Origin: Rheum nobile
Lineage: Eukaryota > Streptophyta > Magnoliopsida > Caryophyllales > Polygonaceae
Direction of reading: 5' to 3'
Assembly (NCBI GenBank): GCA_027886185.1
Contig: WOAB01000040.1
Coordinates: 8,308,001-8,372,000 of the forward strand
DNA: 64,000 nt
In this document: one piece after another, positions 36,101 through 47,489 of the stretch
Layout: every line of letters begins with the position of its first letter
How positions within the stretch are numbered: position 1 is the stretch's first letter
The notes under the pieces: generated by a model
What the model was told of the DNA's origin: nothing
Seen by the model: the letters and a program-made list of their open reading frames with translations, nothing else
The model's database searches: none
Program-made: the position numbers and the translations under genes

Positions 36101-36615
36101 CTTTGATAAGACAAAGGATGTTGACAGCTCAGAGTCGACAAAAGTCTTATGCAGATCTGAAGCGTAGGAATGTCGAGTTTGAGGTTGGTGACAAAGTGTT
36201 TGTCAGAGTATCACCATCAAAGGGTGTGTTTAGATTCGGTAAGCGTGGGAAGCTTAACCCTCGCTACGTGGGACCATTTGAGATCCTTGACAGAGTGGGA
36301 TCTCTAGCATGTCGTTTGGCATTGCTGCCATCGGCACATCCAGTACATAACGTGTTCCACGTATCCTTGTTACGGAAGTACGTGCCAGATGAGTCTAATG
36401 TGCTGAGTTATGAAGACATTGAGATTCAGACAAATGGTACCTACGAGGAGATATCGGTGCGTATCCTCGAAAGCCGTGAGAAGCAGTTACGGAACAAGGT
36501 GGTACCATTGGTACGGATTTTGTGGTCCAAGTCAGGAACTGAAGATGTTACTTGGGAAACCTGGGAGACTGAGGAGGATATGCTTAGACGCTTTCCCGAT
36601 CTATTTTCGGCCTAG
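33136..36615 (+). pseudogene. Chromovirus pol: protease, RT, RNase H, integrase, chromodomain-like end
   Basis: Protease: LFDSGATHSFIS (near 33267) and IILGMDWL. RT: GYIRPSASPWGAPVLFVKKK, CIDYRELNKVTIKNKYP, and the catalytic FIDDILIYS near 34276. RNase H: YSDASKCGLGCVL, ending NVVADALSRK. Integrase: a zinc-binding region with CLTCQKVK, then the core with AMDFVTGLPK and VSDRDGRFMS, and TAFHPQTDGQSERT. The C-terminus has GPFEILDRVG and a chromodomain-like VRILWSKSGTEDVTWETW. In-frame stops are at 33970, 34159, 34360 and 35086; otherwise the frame is preserved. Three of the four are explained by C-to-T change of CGA or CAG. Confidence 0.92.
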
Positions 36616-36636
36616 TTTCGCGGTCGAAACCTTTTT

Positions 36637-36721
36637 AAGGGGGTAGTGTTGTAACGCCTCGCTTTTTTTTTAGGTTATTCGGCCAAGTTTTGGGTCGAAA
36701 CTTCTTTTAAGGGGGAGGTGG
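36637..36721 (+). other. Duplicated polypurine tract / LTR-start region
   Basis: Two GTCGAAAC...TTTTAAGGGGG segments occur, near 36625-36648 and 36693-36718. The first is followed by TTGTAACGCCTCGC, which looks like an alternative LTR start (TGTAACGCC). The second leads into the actual LTR, TGTAATACC at 36722. Only the second can have primed the present LTR. Confidence 0.7.
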
Positions 36722-38277
36722 TGTAATACCCCTCATTTTAATAAAGAGTATTTTGACAATTTTCCTAACTCCCGTATCACAAACCGGATTAATTTCAGAG
36801 AAGTTCAAACACTCTGTAATTTGTTTGATCTCTGTAATATTTTTTCCTGAGTGGTATAAAATACATTCGATGTATTTTCGGGGCTTAAATACTCATTCGG
36901 GTGCAAAAATGTTAACCAAGTACGAATATATTTAACCCGGGGTTAAAAACTCGTACTCGTACTTAACCCGGACAAAAGAGGACAAAAGGGCCCAGATTTG
37001 GCCTTGACCGCACTCGCGGTCAAGTGGCCGCACCCCGCGGTGAAGGCTATTTTCTGAGGCGGTCAGGTGGAAGCTCACCGCACCCGCGGTGGAGGCACCG
37101 CACCCCGCGGTGTCATCATTTCTTCTCTGCAGCACCGGACTTCAGACGTCGCATCTGAACTGAGCTGCTTGTTCATTCTGGTCGGGCGACGCAGCTGCTT
37201 GATCGACGCACCTGCTTGCTTGTGTGCTGCTTGCTGGGCTCTATAAAAGGAGGAGATCTGGAGTTGTGTGGAGCACTCCAATCCGAGCTCTCTCCCTCTC
37301 AAATCTCTCATCTCCATTGTTACCGGAAAGCTCAAGCTTTCGCCGGAATGTCGCCGAAGCTACCATAGGAGGAGAAGGTACTCTCCAAGTGGTGTTTGGA
37401 AGTGCAAGGAATTGGGAAGTCGAAGCCCATCCTAATCGAATCCAAATGCATCGATCTAGGTGAGTTCTCGTCGTCGTCTCGCCACTGTCACGCCACCGCA
37501 CCCGCGGCAGGGCCGGCGCACCCGCGGTGTGTCTGGGCTCGTGGTGTGGCTTTGTGCTTTGTGGTCTCGATCGGGGCTTCATTCCTTCGATTTAGTTCGT
37601 CTTTCTTTACATTCAGATAATTTATTGTCGAATCTAACTTAGGGTTTCATTATGGGTCGTTCCGTAGGGATCTGAAATCCGAGTTATGTCCCCGTTCCGG
37701 ACCCAGAAACCATCATCGTTCGAACGTTCGTCTGATCTAAGGCAAGTGGCGGTTCGCTCTTGCTTATCATTTCATATTTATATTGATTATCAATTATTTA
37801 ATTGTTAATTAATTTAGGATGATTTACTGTTTTCGTTGGGAATAGTTTTGATAAATGATGTGATTAAAACATGATATTATAATAGGTTGTATATCTGCTA
37901 GAACAACGTTATTATAGATATATATGTATGATGATTGCCTTGAGGGCATTGATATGGACTATTGTGTGCTTGAACTGTTTAGTTAGCACGAGTATTCGTA
38001 GAAACGCTATCGAGGCCCTGCGAGCTCCAGTCGTTTTTTTATAACCATGGTGGTTAGGACAACCTAACACCATCTTGCAGGTCATGACTGTCCCCTATCC
38101 GAGTATAGGGGTGGTGCACTTAGCTAGTGTCACATAATTCGGGAGTTGCTCCCAAGAGGTCTCTCGTCTCGGGACGAGGTGATCATGATAAAAGCTTATA
38201 ATGTGATGCGCGTTTTTGGAATTAAATAAGATAAGTGCCGTTGTCGCACACAATTAATATATCTCAGGCGAGTAGTG
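36722..38277 (+). repeat. Middle LTR of the chromovirus, 3' truncated
   Basis: It matches 28212-29767 and ends at CTCAGGCGAGTAGTG. The last 760 bp of the LTR and the primer-binding region are absent and the repeat element at 38276-39820 follows. It serves as the 3' LTR of the left copy and as the remains of the 5' LTR of the right copy. Confidence 0.9.
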
Positions 38278-39820
38278 ACACCTAAACAAAATAATCCTAA
38301 CAAACCTAAACAAGTAGTCTGGGCAAGTAAGGGTCGAATCCACAGGGAGGAAGTGATCTTTCTAAGTGTTTATAAGCATGCAAAGTAATAAGGGGGTTTT
38401 TGGTTATCAAACACAGAGTAACAAAGATGCAAGCTTTAGAAGGAAAATAAATATGATGGGTGTAAATATTCCACTAGACAAATATCCACACTACAAAGAA
38501 AACAGGTTGATCACTGATAACTATTTTTCCAAGTTCTTTTCACAATCTTATAGTTGTTCCCAACCTGATCTTAAGTACTATCGATTCTCACAGTTGTCGA
38601 TAGACTTATTACTACGTCAATGGGAATGTACCTCCGATTCTCACAGTTGTCGGTGTACTTTACCACTAACACAGCAATAGCAATGCACACAAGGATATAT
38701 GATACATGCAAATAGAAGAAAACCTTACTACTTAACATGTAAATAATTCTCTCTCACAATTGCACACTCGTATTCCACTATATGCAACAATTGTATATGC
38801 TACTAGATATGCACTCGGAACCCCTATATGCAAATCCTAGCAATTGATAGATGTCGAAAAACCTAGTTAGCTACGCTAGAAGAATCAACATGAACCAATA
38901 GACAATATGCTCAAGAGAATTAAACCAACTTCATAAGATATATAACACGAAATAGAAATCTCACAACCAATTCATTGCAATGCTTCAATTGTCTAGCGAA
39001 ACAAAGGTGTTTAGCTCTCTATTCGTTCAAACCCTAGAGGTAGAATGAAAAACGAACTTCTAAAACTAAATTGTAGGTTGTGGCAACTAGGTTAACTAAA
39101 GGGTTTTTAACCTAATTCTAAAAGGTGTAAAATAAAATAATAAAATAACAATAATAAAATAAATACCAAAAATAACAAACGCAATTTGGGGAAATTATTC
39201 CCGTAATCTCGCAATTCTCGGCAAGCTTCTCATCCCGGCATCAGCTCGGCCCAACAAAGCATCAGCGGCCCAACTAAGCAGCAGCTTCGCTGACGTCATC
39301 CTCCGTATTCGTCCGCTTCAATTTCACGCTTTCAATTCTCCGCTTTCCTTCACGCGTGAAGAATTCTTCATGGGCCTTTCTTCCAATTGTTTGGGCCTAA
39401 TTTCCTTTGGGCCTAATTTCTTCCAAATTCCAGCAGCACGCGTGGCTTAATTAATTGCTTCGCCCAGCAGATGGCCGCGGGGCGCTAGCTCCCACCGCGA
39501 GGCGGCACTTCTCACCGCGGGGCGACATCCTTCTTTGAGACCCACCGTCGGGTCGCGGTGGCTCTGGCGTGGGGCGGTAGAAATTCACCCACTCCTTTCT
39601 CTTTTGCTCTTCACTACTACCAAGTGTTGGTAGTCTTCTCCAATTAATTTCCAGCAGATCCCCATCCATCTTCATCTTCTCCAAATAAGCTGTAAATCCC
39701 TGGATATCTTCAATTCTCTCCACATCTTCTGGATTACAGACTTAACCTCAAATCTAGTCATAAACTCCTCTAAATAATGTTAATAATTGCTAGTTAAGGT
39801 ACATGAAATGACACCTATCA
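38276..39820 (+). mobile_element. Non-autonomous repeat element, copy 2
   Basis: It opens TGACACCTAAACAAAATAAT and continues CAAGTAAGGGTCGAATCC, matching the reverse complement of the right end of 16173-17542. It ends GAAATGACACCTATCA, related to the other end of copy 1. It lies between a broken LTR and the leader ORF of the chromovirus, replacing about 980 bp. Internally it contains CGATTCTCACAGTTGTCG twice (about 38581 and 38635) and CACCGCGGGGCG blocks near 39470-39530. I see no coding capacity. Confidence 0.7.
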
Positions 39821-39833
39821 TCTCCCGTAGATT

Positions 39834-40748
39834 ATGGGTGCTTTCTGTTCTCTTCAAAGGGACTCAGAAGAAGCCAAGGTGGCTCCGCCATCTCTAGTGA
39901 GGCTTGAGTTCCCGGTTCCCCTGCGATGTTTCGAGATTGGAGAGTCTAGTAGTCCACCCGAGGAGGTGAAGACCGTACTCCCTGAGTCGGTAGTGTTAGT
40001 ATCTGACGATGCCATGGTTCCTGTAGTAGAGCCTACAGAGGAGCCAAGGGAGGACGCTGAGGATGAAGAGGAGTTGTCAAGGTACGCAAGAGGATACTAC
40101 AACAACGATTACATGATGGAGATGATTCCCGAAGAGGAAAATCCTGAGGAAGATCCTGAAGAAGAGGAGGATCCCGAGGAAGATCCTGAAGAAGAAGAGG
40201 ACCCCGAGGAGGACCTCGAGGGGCAAGGCCACGAGTCTGATGGCTTAGAGCGCTTATTGGTGGGCAGCGAGGACCCGGGAGTGGAGTTTATCTATCCAAG
40301 TCCGGAGTTGCCGCCTGAGCAAGCATACTCGCCATTGACTCCGGCCGATTGGGAGGCACTCTACGCTGAATATGGCATCAGAAGGGGTGGTCCACCCAAT
40401 GCATCTGAGGACTCACAGCTTATTCATGCTCAGAGAAGGCTAATATTGAGTTCTGACTCGCGAGAGGCACTTCGCCTGAGTCAAATGATTTCCCCTGAAG
40501 AGCGCCGCTATATGGATGATGCGGTTGAGAATACTCGAAGAAGGGTAAGACCAGGAGATTCAGATGAGACTGATCAGTGTGTTCCCACACCTAGGATAAG
40601 GCCGAGGACACCAGGACTAAGGAATGAGTCGTGTACTCCAGGGCCGAGCAGGGTAAGAAGTCCATCGCCAGACTCCGATGCTGAACCCCGTTCGAAGAAG
40701 CCTTGTATGGGAAGTTTGCCTTATAGGAAACGCTTCAGGGCACCTTGA
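39834..40748 (+). CDS. Acidic ORF upstream of gag in the chromovirus, 304 aa, copy 2
   Basis: Same length as the frame at 30761 and about 94 percent identical in protein. The acidic 10-residue repeat block is identical in both. Changes include DFCSLQ to AFCSLQ near the N-terminus and YRKC to YRKR at the C-terminus. It has no stop or frameshift although the rest of this unit is truncated. Its promoter context is gone, because the repeat element lies directly upstream. Confidence 0.68.
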   Translation: MGAFCSLQRDSEEAKVAPPSLVRLEFPVPLRCFEIGESSSPPEEVKTVLPESVVLVSDDAMVPVVEPTEEPREDAEDEEELSRYARGYYNNDYMMEMIPEEENPEEDPEEEEDPEEDPEEEEDPEEDLEGQGHESDGLERLLVGSEDPGVEFIYPSPELPPEQAYSPLTPADWEALYAEYGIRRGGPPNASEDSQLIHAQRRLILSSDSREALRLSQMISPEERRYMDDAVENTRRRVRPGDSDETDQCVPTPRIRPRTPGLRNESCTPGPSRVRSPSPDSDAEPRSKKPCMGSLPYRKRFRAP

Positions 40749-40993
40749 TAAGGGCCGATATTGATTGTAGCAGTTTCTTTTCTAGTATTTCAGTGTTGTT
40801 TTGTTAAGTACAGTAATCTCCGAGCAATTTTGTCCCGTCGCTCGGGAGATTCCTTTTGTAGAAGCTTGTAACTCGGTTTGAGTTCATCTATGAAAATTAC
40901 CAAGTTGATCTATTCTGAGTTGATTTTTATTACGTTGAGTATATTGGAATGATATTAACGTGATAAAATACTTGAAATTTGATCGGTAAACAG

Positions 40994-41377
40994 ATGGTGA
41001 ACACAAGGAATACCATTTGTACTGGTGCTGGGCCAAGCAACGACCCCAGACCAAACATGAGGAATGTCGCGAACCCTGTAGAGGAACATGAGTCTGTTTC
41101 CAACAACAATCCAGGGGGCATTGACCAAGCTAAAGTCAACACTCCAGTGATATTCGATGCCGCAGCAGTGGAAGCTATTCGGGGAATTGTAATGCAAGCA
41201 TTCACCGATATTATGCGACCAAACGGGCCTCAGGCACAAGCTGTGCCAATTCCTACAGCGGTTCCTAGATTTGAAGAGCCAGCTGTTCATGTACCTCATG
41301 AAGAAGCAGTCAGGAACAGAGGCAATTATGGCCGAGCACTGAAGGCCATCAACTCTATGAGGCCTGACTGTTATGAT
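40994..41377 (+). pseudogene. Truncated chromovirus gag N-terminus, copy 2
   Basis: It starts MVNTRNTICTGAGPS and follows copy 1 to INSMRPDCYDA, then runs into unrelated sequence. The gag domain proper is almost entirely missing. Confidence 0.85.
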
Positions 41378-42560
41378 GCAAAAAATATATCGTATTTAAT
41401 TAAAATTAAGAGTGACTATAGATTTTGCTTAACCAAAATTTGTGCAGGAACTGTACTTGGAAATATTAACAACTTTGTACTTACCCAAGCTACACCATTA
41501 TCTATTACGGTTAATGGTAAGTCATTACTGAAATTTATTATCTAATATATTCTCATACATGCATGGTCTTAAGTACGAGGTTATTAATAATCTATCATTA
41601 TTTAAACTTGTAACGTTCAGGTACAAGAAATTCATCTACGTTGCTAGGATGTTCATCTACTGTACCACATATAAGTGATGGTAATATTAATATCAATATT
41701 TGTATTCAATTGTATTTTTAATGATATTAAACATAGTGGTTGTTTTATAATCTTGGATTATGTGTAATTTTATAAGAGAAATATTAATATCCATGTATTT
41801 ATGCAGTGTACGCCAATGTTACGCCGGCGAGTTTACATTTACCAGTAGTGGATCAAACCGCTAATAACTCAGTTCAACCTATAAGCGTCAGTGACAAGGG
41901 ACCATGGTACCATTTGTATGTTTTATAAAGCCCTTTTCTTAAGTATTATAATATATTTTGTCTTACATCAATATGTGTACTATGATATATCTATTTATTT
42001 ACAGCTCGGTTACACAACGCAAGTCTTACCATTCAAATTGATGTAACAAATGTTGAACAAGGTATGATGTTATTCAGTAAATATGAATTGAGTAATTTAT
42101 TGCCTTCCATTATTTGTAATTGTTTTCCATTGACAAATTAGCTCGACGTAAAAGGATGTTGGGAATGAATGCGATTAGCCATAAGAGGCTTGGAACACTA
42201 CTAATTGAATCATGTTAGCAAAATATATGTCGTATTTAATTAAAATTAAGAATTAATGTATATTTTAAATTACCAACATTTGTGCAGGAACTATACTTGG
42301 AAATATTCACAACTCTGTACGTATCGAAGCTACACCATTATCTATTATGGTTAATGGTAAGTCCTTAATGAAATTTCCGAACTTATATATTTTTATACAT
42401 ACATGGTTTAAAGTCTGACGTTGTTCATAATATATGATTATTTAAATATTTAATGTTCAGGTACTACAACTTCATCTACGTTGCCAGGGTGTTCATCTAC
42501 ATTACCAAATATTAGTAATGGTATAATTAATATCAATATTTGTATTATTATATCCTAATA
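41378..42560 (+). repeat. Duplicated segment in the Helitron N-terminal region
   Basis: Blocks at about 41378-41710 and 42213-42545 align. Each holds an AAAATATAT-TCGTATTTAAT start, TTTGTGCAGGAACT(G/A)TACTTGG, GCTACACCATTATCTATTA, TTCATCTACGTTGC and AATTAATATCAATATTTG. Between them is a block with TTACATTTACCAGTAGTGG and an exon-like RKRMLGMNAISHKRLG at about 42146. The GTGCAG and ATGGTAAGT borders suggest duplicated small exons. Confidence 0.7.
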
Positions 42561-42840
42561 ATAGGATCCTTTTTTACATTACATCAAGATTGTTTAACAC
42601 GTTCTAATGTCCATAATATATTTTAAAATAAACACCTTCTTTGCAATATTTAAAATGTTCTATAATTTATTTTATCAACCTTTATTTTCGGGTATAACAA
42701 TAGTATACTTTACAGATCCTGTCGCAAAAGTGAATAGAACAACAACAAATCACACTGGTAGTCCAGGTACTTTCTTCGTATTATTTGGCGAGTTGTTAAT
42801 ATTTTTGTGTGTATTGTTTAACACTTATTTATATTTTATA

Positions 42841-45800
42841 GTGCAATACTTCAATCACGGTGAAGTTGTTTATGAATGTCAGCATTGTGGTGCATTCCTA
42901 TGGCATGTTGAAAGATTAAATACACAAGACTATTTAAGCGGAGATATATCACATATATCTTCCTTATGTTGCATGAAAGGAAAAATTGAGCTCCCATTGT
43001 TATAAGAGGCACCCCCGTTGCTGACTAATCTTTTGACAAATAAACATCCAAAAAGCAAACAATTTTGTGACAACATTATAGATTACAATATGATGTTTTC
43101 TTTAACCTTTTTGGGAGGTAAGGTCTCACCCATCACGAAAGGCCGTGGACCTTATTGTTACCGAATGCATGGCCATAATTTCCATAGAATAGAGAATTTG
43201 TTACCAGTACTCGGGTCAACACCAAAGTTTTTGCAACTCTATATATATGATACTGAAAATGAGGATTCAAACAGAATTAGTGCCATAAGGTATGACAATT
43301 ATGTGTATTTATATTTATTTTGTTACTACGTATGATTATGTAATATTACCTTTAATATTATGAAATTATTTTTATGTTTACTTATGACAGCTCTAGAGTA
43401 AAAAAAGTTGATGATTCACTTGTGACTGAGTTGAGAAAGATGATAGATCAACACAACCCCAATGCAAAGACATTTAGAATGGCTAGAGATCGATTTAAGG
43501 ATAAAGGTGTGACAAATGTCAAGTTGCGACTGCTTAGGAAAAGAAACACTAATGGTCGAAGATATAATCTCCCAACGAGCTCCGAGGTTGCTGCTCTTAT
43601 TATTGGTGATATTGGTACAAATCTCTCGCACAAGGACATTATACTTCGTATATACAAGGTCTGGTCAGTTACAACGGATTCACGAATTGCATCCTTCGTA
43701 CCTTGCGCTTCAATATCCACTGGCATTCCCTTATGGTGAGGACGGCTATAGACCTGACATTGCATTAAGTGAAAGGGGCAACACTTCTTCAAGGAAGAGC
43801 TCAAGGGTTACGATCAAAGAATTCTGCCAGTTTAGAATCCACGAGCGCCGAGGCGAAGCTGGGACACTTAGGTCATCTAGAAATTTATTTCAACAGTTCT
43901 TGGTTGATGTTTATACAATGATTGAATCAGAAAGGTTGAACTACCATCGAACTCATTAGAAGAACATACAGGCTGATTTATATAATAACCTTACAGCAGC
44001 AACGAGCAAGGGTCAGACAATACTAGCTTCATCCGAAAAGCGGATAGTGTTGCCATCTTCATTTACAGGTGGTCTGAGATACATGCAACAGAACTATCAA
44101 GATGCAATGACCATATGCAAACACCATGGTTATCCCGATCTATTTATAACATTCACATGCAATTCAAAATGGCCTGAAATTATAAAGTTTTGTAAAGAAA
44201 GGGGTCTACAACCAGAGGACCAGCCAAACATTATATGCAGAGTCTTCCACATGAAACTGGAGTCCATGATACAAGATTTCAAAGTTAAGTAAATCTTTGG
44301 CAAGGTTAACTCGGGTAACGCCTCTTTCGATTTTTCCTAATTTAGTTGTTGTTTCAATTTCTCAATAATTATATAATTTGTTATATTTTTTTATCCTCGC
44401 AAGTTTATAGTCTATAAATGTATCAGTTTATGATTTATTTTAATATATTAAATAATTTGTATTTATTCGGACTTTTGTATTTTTTGCAGTTATTTACACA
44501 ATCGAATTCCAGAAGCGTGGTTTGCCTCATGCCCATATTTTGTTGTTTCTAGATAAGGAATCTAAGTTGCCAACTACTTCAAATATCGATAGAGTCATCT
44601 CGGTTGAAATTCCACACCCAACAAATGATGTTGATTATACAAGGTGGTGACAAATTTCATGATGCATGGTCCATGTGGAGCTTCTAATCGATCCTCTCCG
44701 TGTATGGCAGATGGAAAGTGTATAAAGTACTTTCCAAAGCAGTTTGTTCAACAGACTTTTGTTGATGAAGATGGCTACCCAATTTACAGAAGACGTGATG
44801 ACGGTAGAACAATTAAAAAGAATGGAGTTCCCCTAGATAATCGGTATTTGGTTCCTTACAATGCATTTCTTCTCCTAAAATACAATGCACATATAAACGT
44901 TGAATGGTGCAATCGATCAGGCTCTATCAAGTATCTGATCAAGTACATAAATAAATGGCATGATCGCGTCACTATTGCAATATCAAGCTCTGATGCAAAC
45001 AATCCCGGTGATGATGGCATGGACAAAATAAAAAAACTACTATAAATGTCGCTATATATCGGCGTGTGAGCGGCTTGGAGGATTTTCGGCTTTGATATTC
45101 ATTATAGGACTCCTGCTGTTCAACGGTTGAATTTGCATCTTCCTGGTGAGGAAAGCGTTTTATTTGATGATGATGATGATCCTATTGATGTCGTCTTAAA
45201 TAATCATGAAAGCGAAAAATCAATGTTTCTGCAATGGATGGAGTGTTACAAGAAGTTTGCAGAAGGTAAAGATTTGACATACTCGAATTTCCAAAGCAAT
45301 TTGTTTAGGTAGCTTCATCTAGACATTGGAAAAAAAACGTGAAAAGCGTGGTTCGGTTGGAAGGATTTATCACGTACATCCGGGTAGTGGCGAGAAGTAC
45401 TATCTTAGAATTTTGTTGAATCATAAAAAAGGCCAACATGCTACGAAGATTTAAGGGCTGTTGAAGATAGAGTTTATCCTACATTTAAAGAAGCTTGCTA
45501 TGCATTGGGGTTGCTAAATGATGATAGAGAATATATTGACGGGATAACTGAAGCAAGTTTTTGGGGATCAGCACACTACATTAGGAGTCTATTTGTATTT
45601 CTTTTGTTGTCTGATAGCATGTCAAGGCCATAGTTTGTTTGGGAACGAACATGGAGGCTTCTAGCAGATGATATTGTCAACAAACAGAGGAGAATTCTCC
45701 GAATTAAGGGTATGCATTTCATTAAGGATATTTACATGATCATAATCTTAACTCTATTTGATTTACTTTTTCATGCACATATTTTACTCATTTAATTGTA

Positions 45801-47489
45801 CAGACATATGCATGCTATTTATATGCAGATTTGCATCTAACAGATGATCAATTACAAAATTATGATCTTGCTGAAATTGACAAGTTATTACAACGAAATG
45901 GTAGTAGTTTGAGACACTACAAAACCATACCTCCTGTAGATTGAAGTCTCATATCTGAAGGTGTCAACAAGCTTATACAAGAACTTTGATATGACACAGC
46001 ATGTCTAGCCGAGGAGCATTCACAATTAATTTCTAGATTTACAACGGAGCAGAAAATGGTGTATGATGAGATCATGAATGTTGTTTTATCAGATAACGGA
46101 GGTGTCTTCTTCTTATATGGTTATGATGGCACAGGCAAAACTTTTATATAGAGGGAACTTTCAACGGCTATAAGGTCTAAAGGTGAAATAGTCCTTACTG
46201 TTGCTTCAAGTGGAAATGCGGCTCTCCTAATACCTGGCGGCAGAACTGCTCATTCGAGGTTTAAAATACCTTTGCAGGTTAATGAAGATTCTACGTGTCA
46301 TATATGTTCAGGTACGGAACTTTCTGAGTTGATTTGTGCCGCCAAACTTATTACCTGGGATGAAGCTCCGATGACGAATAGGTTTTGTTTTGAAGCATTA
46401 GACATGACATTAAGAGATATTTTACGGGCTACAAATCCCCTTAGTTCGGAACAACCTTTTTGAGGGAAAGTCGTAGTATTTGGTGGAGACTTTAGGCAAA
46501 TCCTACCCGTTATCACAAAAGGGAGCAGACAAGATATTGTTTTTGCCACCATTAATTCCTCTTATTTGTGGGAACATTGCAAAGTTCTTACTTTGACAAG
46601 AAACATGAGGATTCAACAAGGTATATCTGATTCTGATATCCAAGAAACAAAGGAATTTTCTAAATGGGTATTAAGAATCGGAGATGGGACTGTAGGTGAT
46701 GATAATGATGGGGAAGCGCAAATAGAAATTCCTGATGAACTATTGGTGAAGGATTATGACTTAGATCTGATTCCAGTAGTTGTTAAATCTGTTTATCCCT
46801 CTCTTTTGGGCGATAAGTTGTCTCCGACGTACTTTAAAGAACGAGCAATTCTTTCACCAACACACGAAGAGGTAGATAGAGTTAATGACTATATATTGTC
46901 TTTATTACCTGGTGATGAAAATGTCTATCTTAGTTCGGATAGTCTGTGCAAGGCAAGTTCTATTAAAGACAGTGATGCAAGTATTTATATGTCTGACTAC
47001 TTGAACAATATTAGATGTTCTGGTCTGCCAAATCATGTACTGAAACTTAAGGTTGGGGTCCTTATTATCCTGCTTTGAAATATTGATCAATCTTTAGGTT
47101 TATGCAATGAGACGAGATTGATAACCACGCAGCTTGACAGTCATGTCATACAAGGGGGAATTATTTCAGGCAACAATATTGGACATACGGTTTTGATTCC
47201 TCGCATGATCATGTCACCATCAGACACTTCATACCCTTTCAAGTTTCAACGAAGACAATTTCCCTTGAGTGTCTGTTTTGCTATGACGATAAACAAGAGT
47301 CAGGGCCAATCTCTTGCAAATGTTGGTTTGTATCTTCCATGCCCTGTTTTCAGTCATGGTCAGTTTTATGTTGCATCATCAAGAGTGACTAGCAAGAAAG
47401 GTTTGAAGATATTGATTTGCGACAAAAACAAGAAAAGATATAATACTACAACCAATGTAGTATACAAGGAAGTTTTTGATAATTTGTAG
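42841..47489 (+). pseudogene. Helitron Rep-helicase (RepHel) relic
   Basis: In order: a zinc-like YECQHCGAFLW (42868), a conserved N-terminal block (SLTFLGGKVSPITKGRG, YRMHGHNFHRIENLLP), and Helitron-like N domain pieces (TGGLRYMQQNYQDAM, FITFTCNSKWPEI). The HUH nuclease motif is GLPHAHILLF (near 44518) and the two-tyrosine motif KYLIKYINKW near 44930. A PIF1-type helicase follows: a Walker A variant GYDGTGKT (46121), then TWDEAPM and AMTINKSQGQSL near the end. The last frame ends at 47489 with YKEVFDNL. Introns (for example near 43290-43390 and 44310-44490), several frameshifts and stops break it. It is a decayed autonomous Helitron core. The tail and helicase lid region are the best kept. 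Confidence 0.88.

Larger units (their letters stand above)
28212..38277 (+). mobile_element. Ty3/gypsy chromovirus (Tekay/Del-like), LTR-internal-LTR
   Basis: 5' LTR 28212-30526, primer-binding site 30531, acidic leader ORF, gag, pol, purine tract, and 3' LTR from 36722 that stops matching at 38277. LTRs start TGTAATACC and the 5' one ends GGTGTTACA. Pol order is protease, RT, RNase H, integrase, then a chromodomain-like C-terminus, as in chromoviruses. About 50 differences over 1.55 kb of LTR overlap (about 3 percent, hand count) suggest a fairly young insertion. Five stops in pol and a gag frameshift mean it is not autonomous. The 3' LTR end is missing, so a target duplication cannot be checked. 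Confidence 0.92.
39824..41377 (+). mobile_element. Second chromovirus internal region, truncated
   Basis: It is collinear with 30751 to about 32306: leader ORF, spacer and the start of gag. It then ends abruptly inside gag at 41377, where Helitron-related sequence begins. With the middle LTR it forms a head-to-tail partial second unit. Confidence 0.9.
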
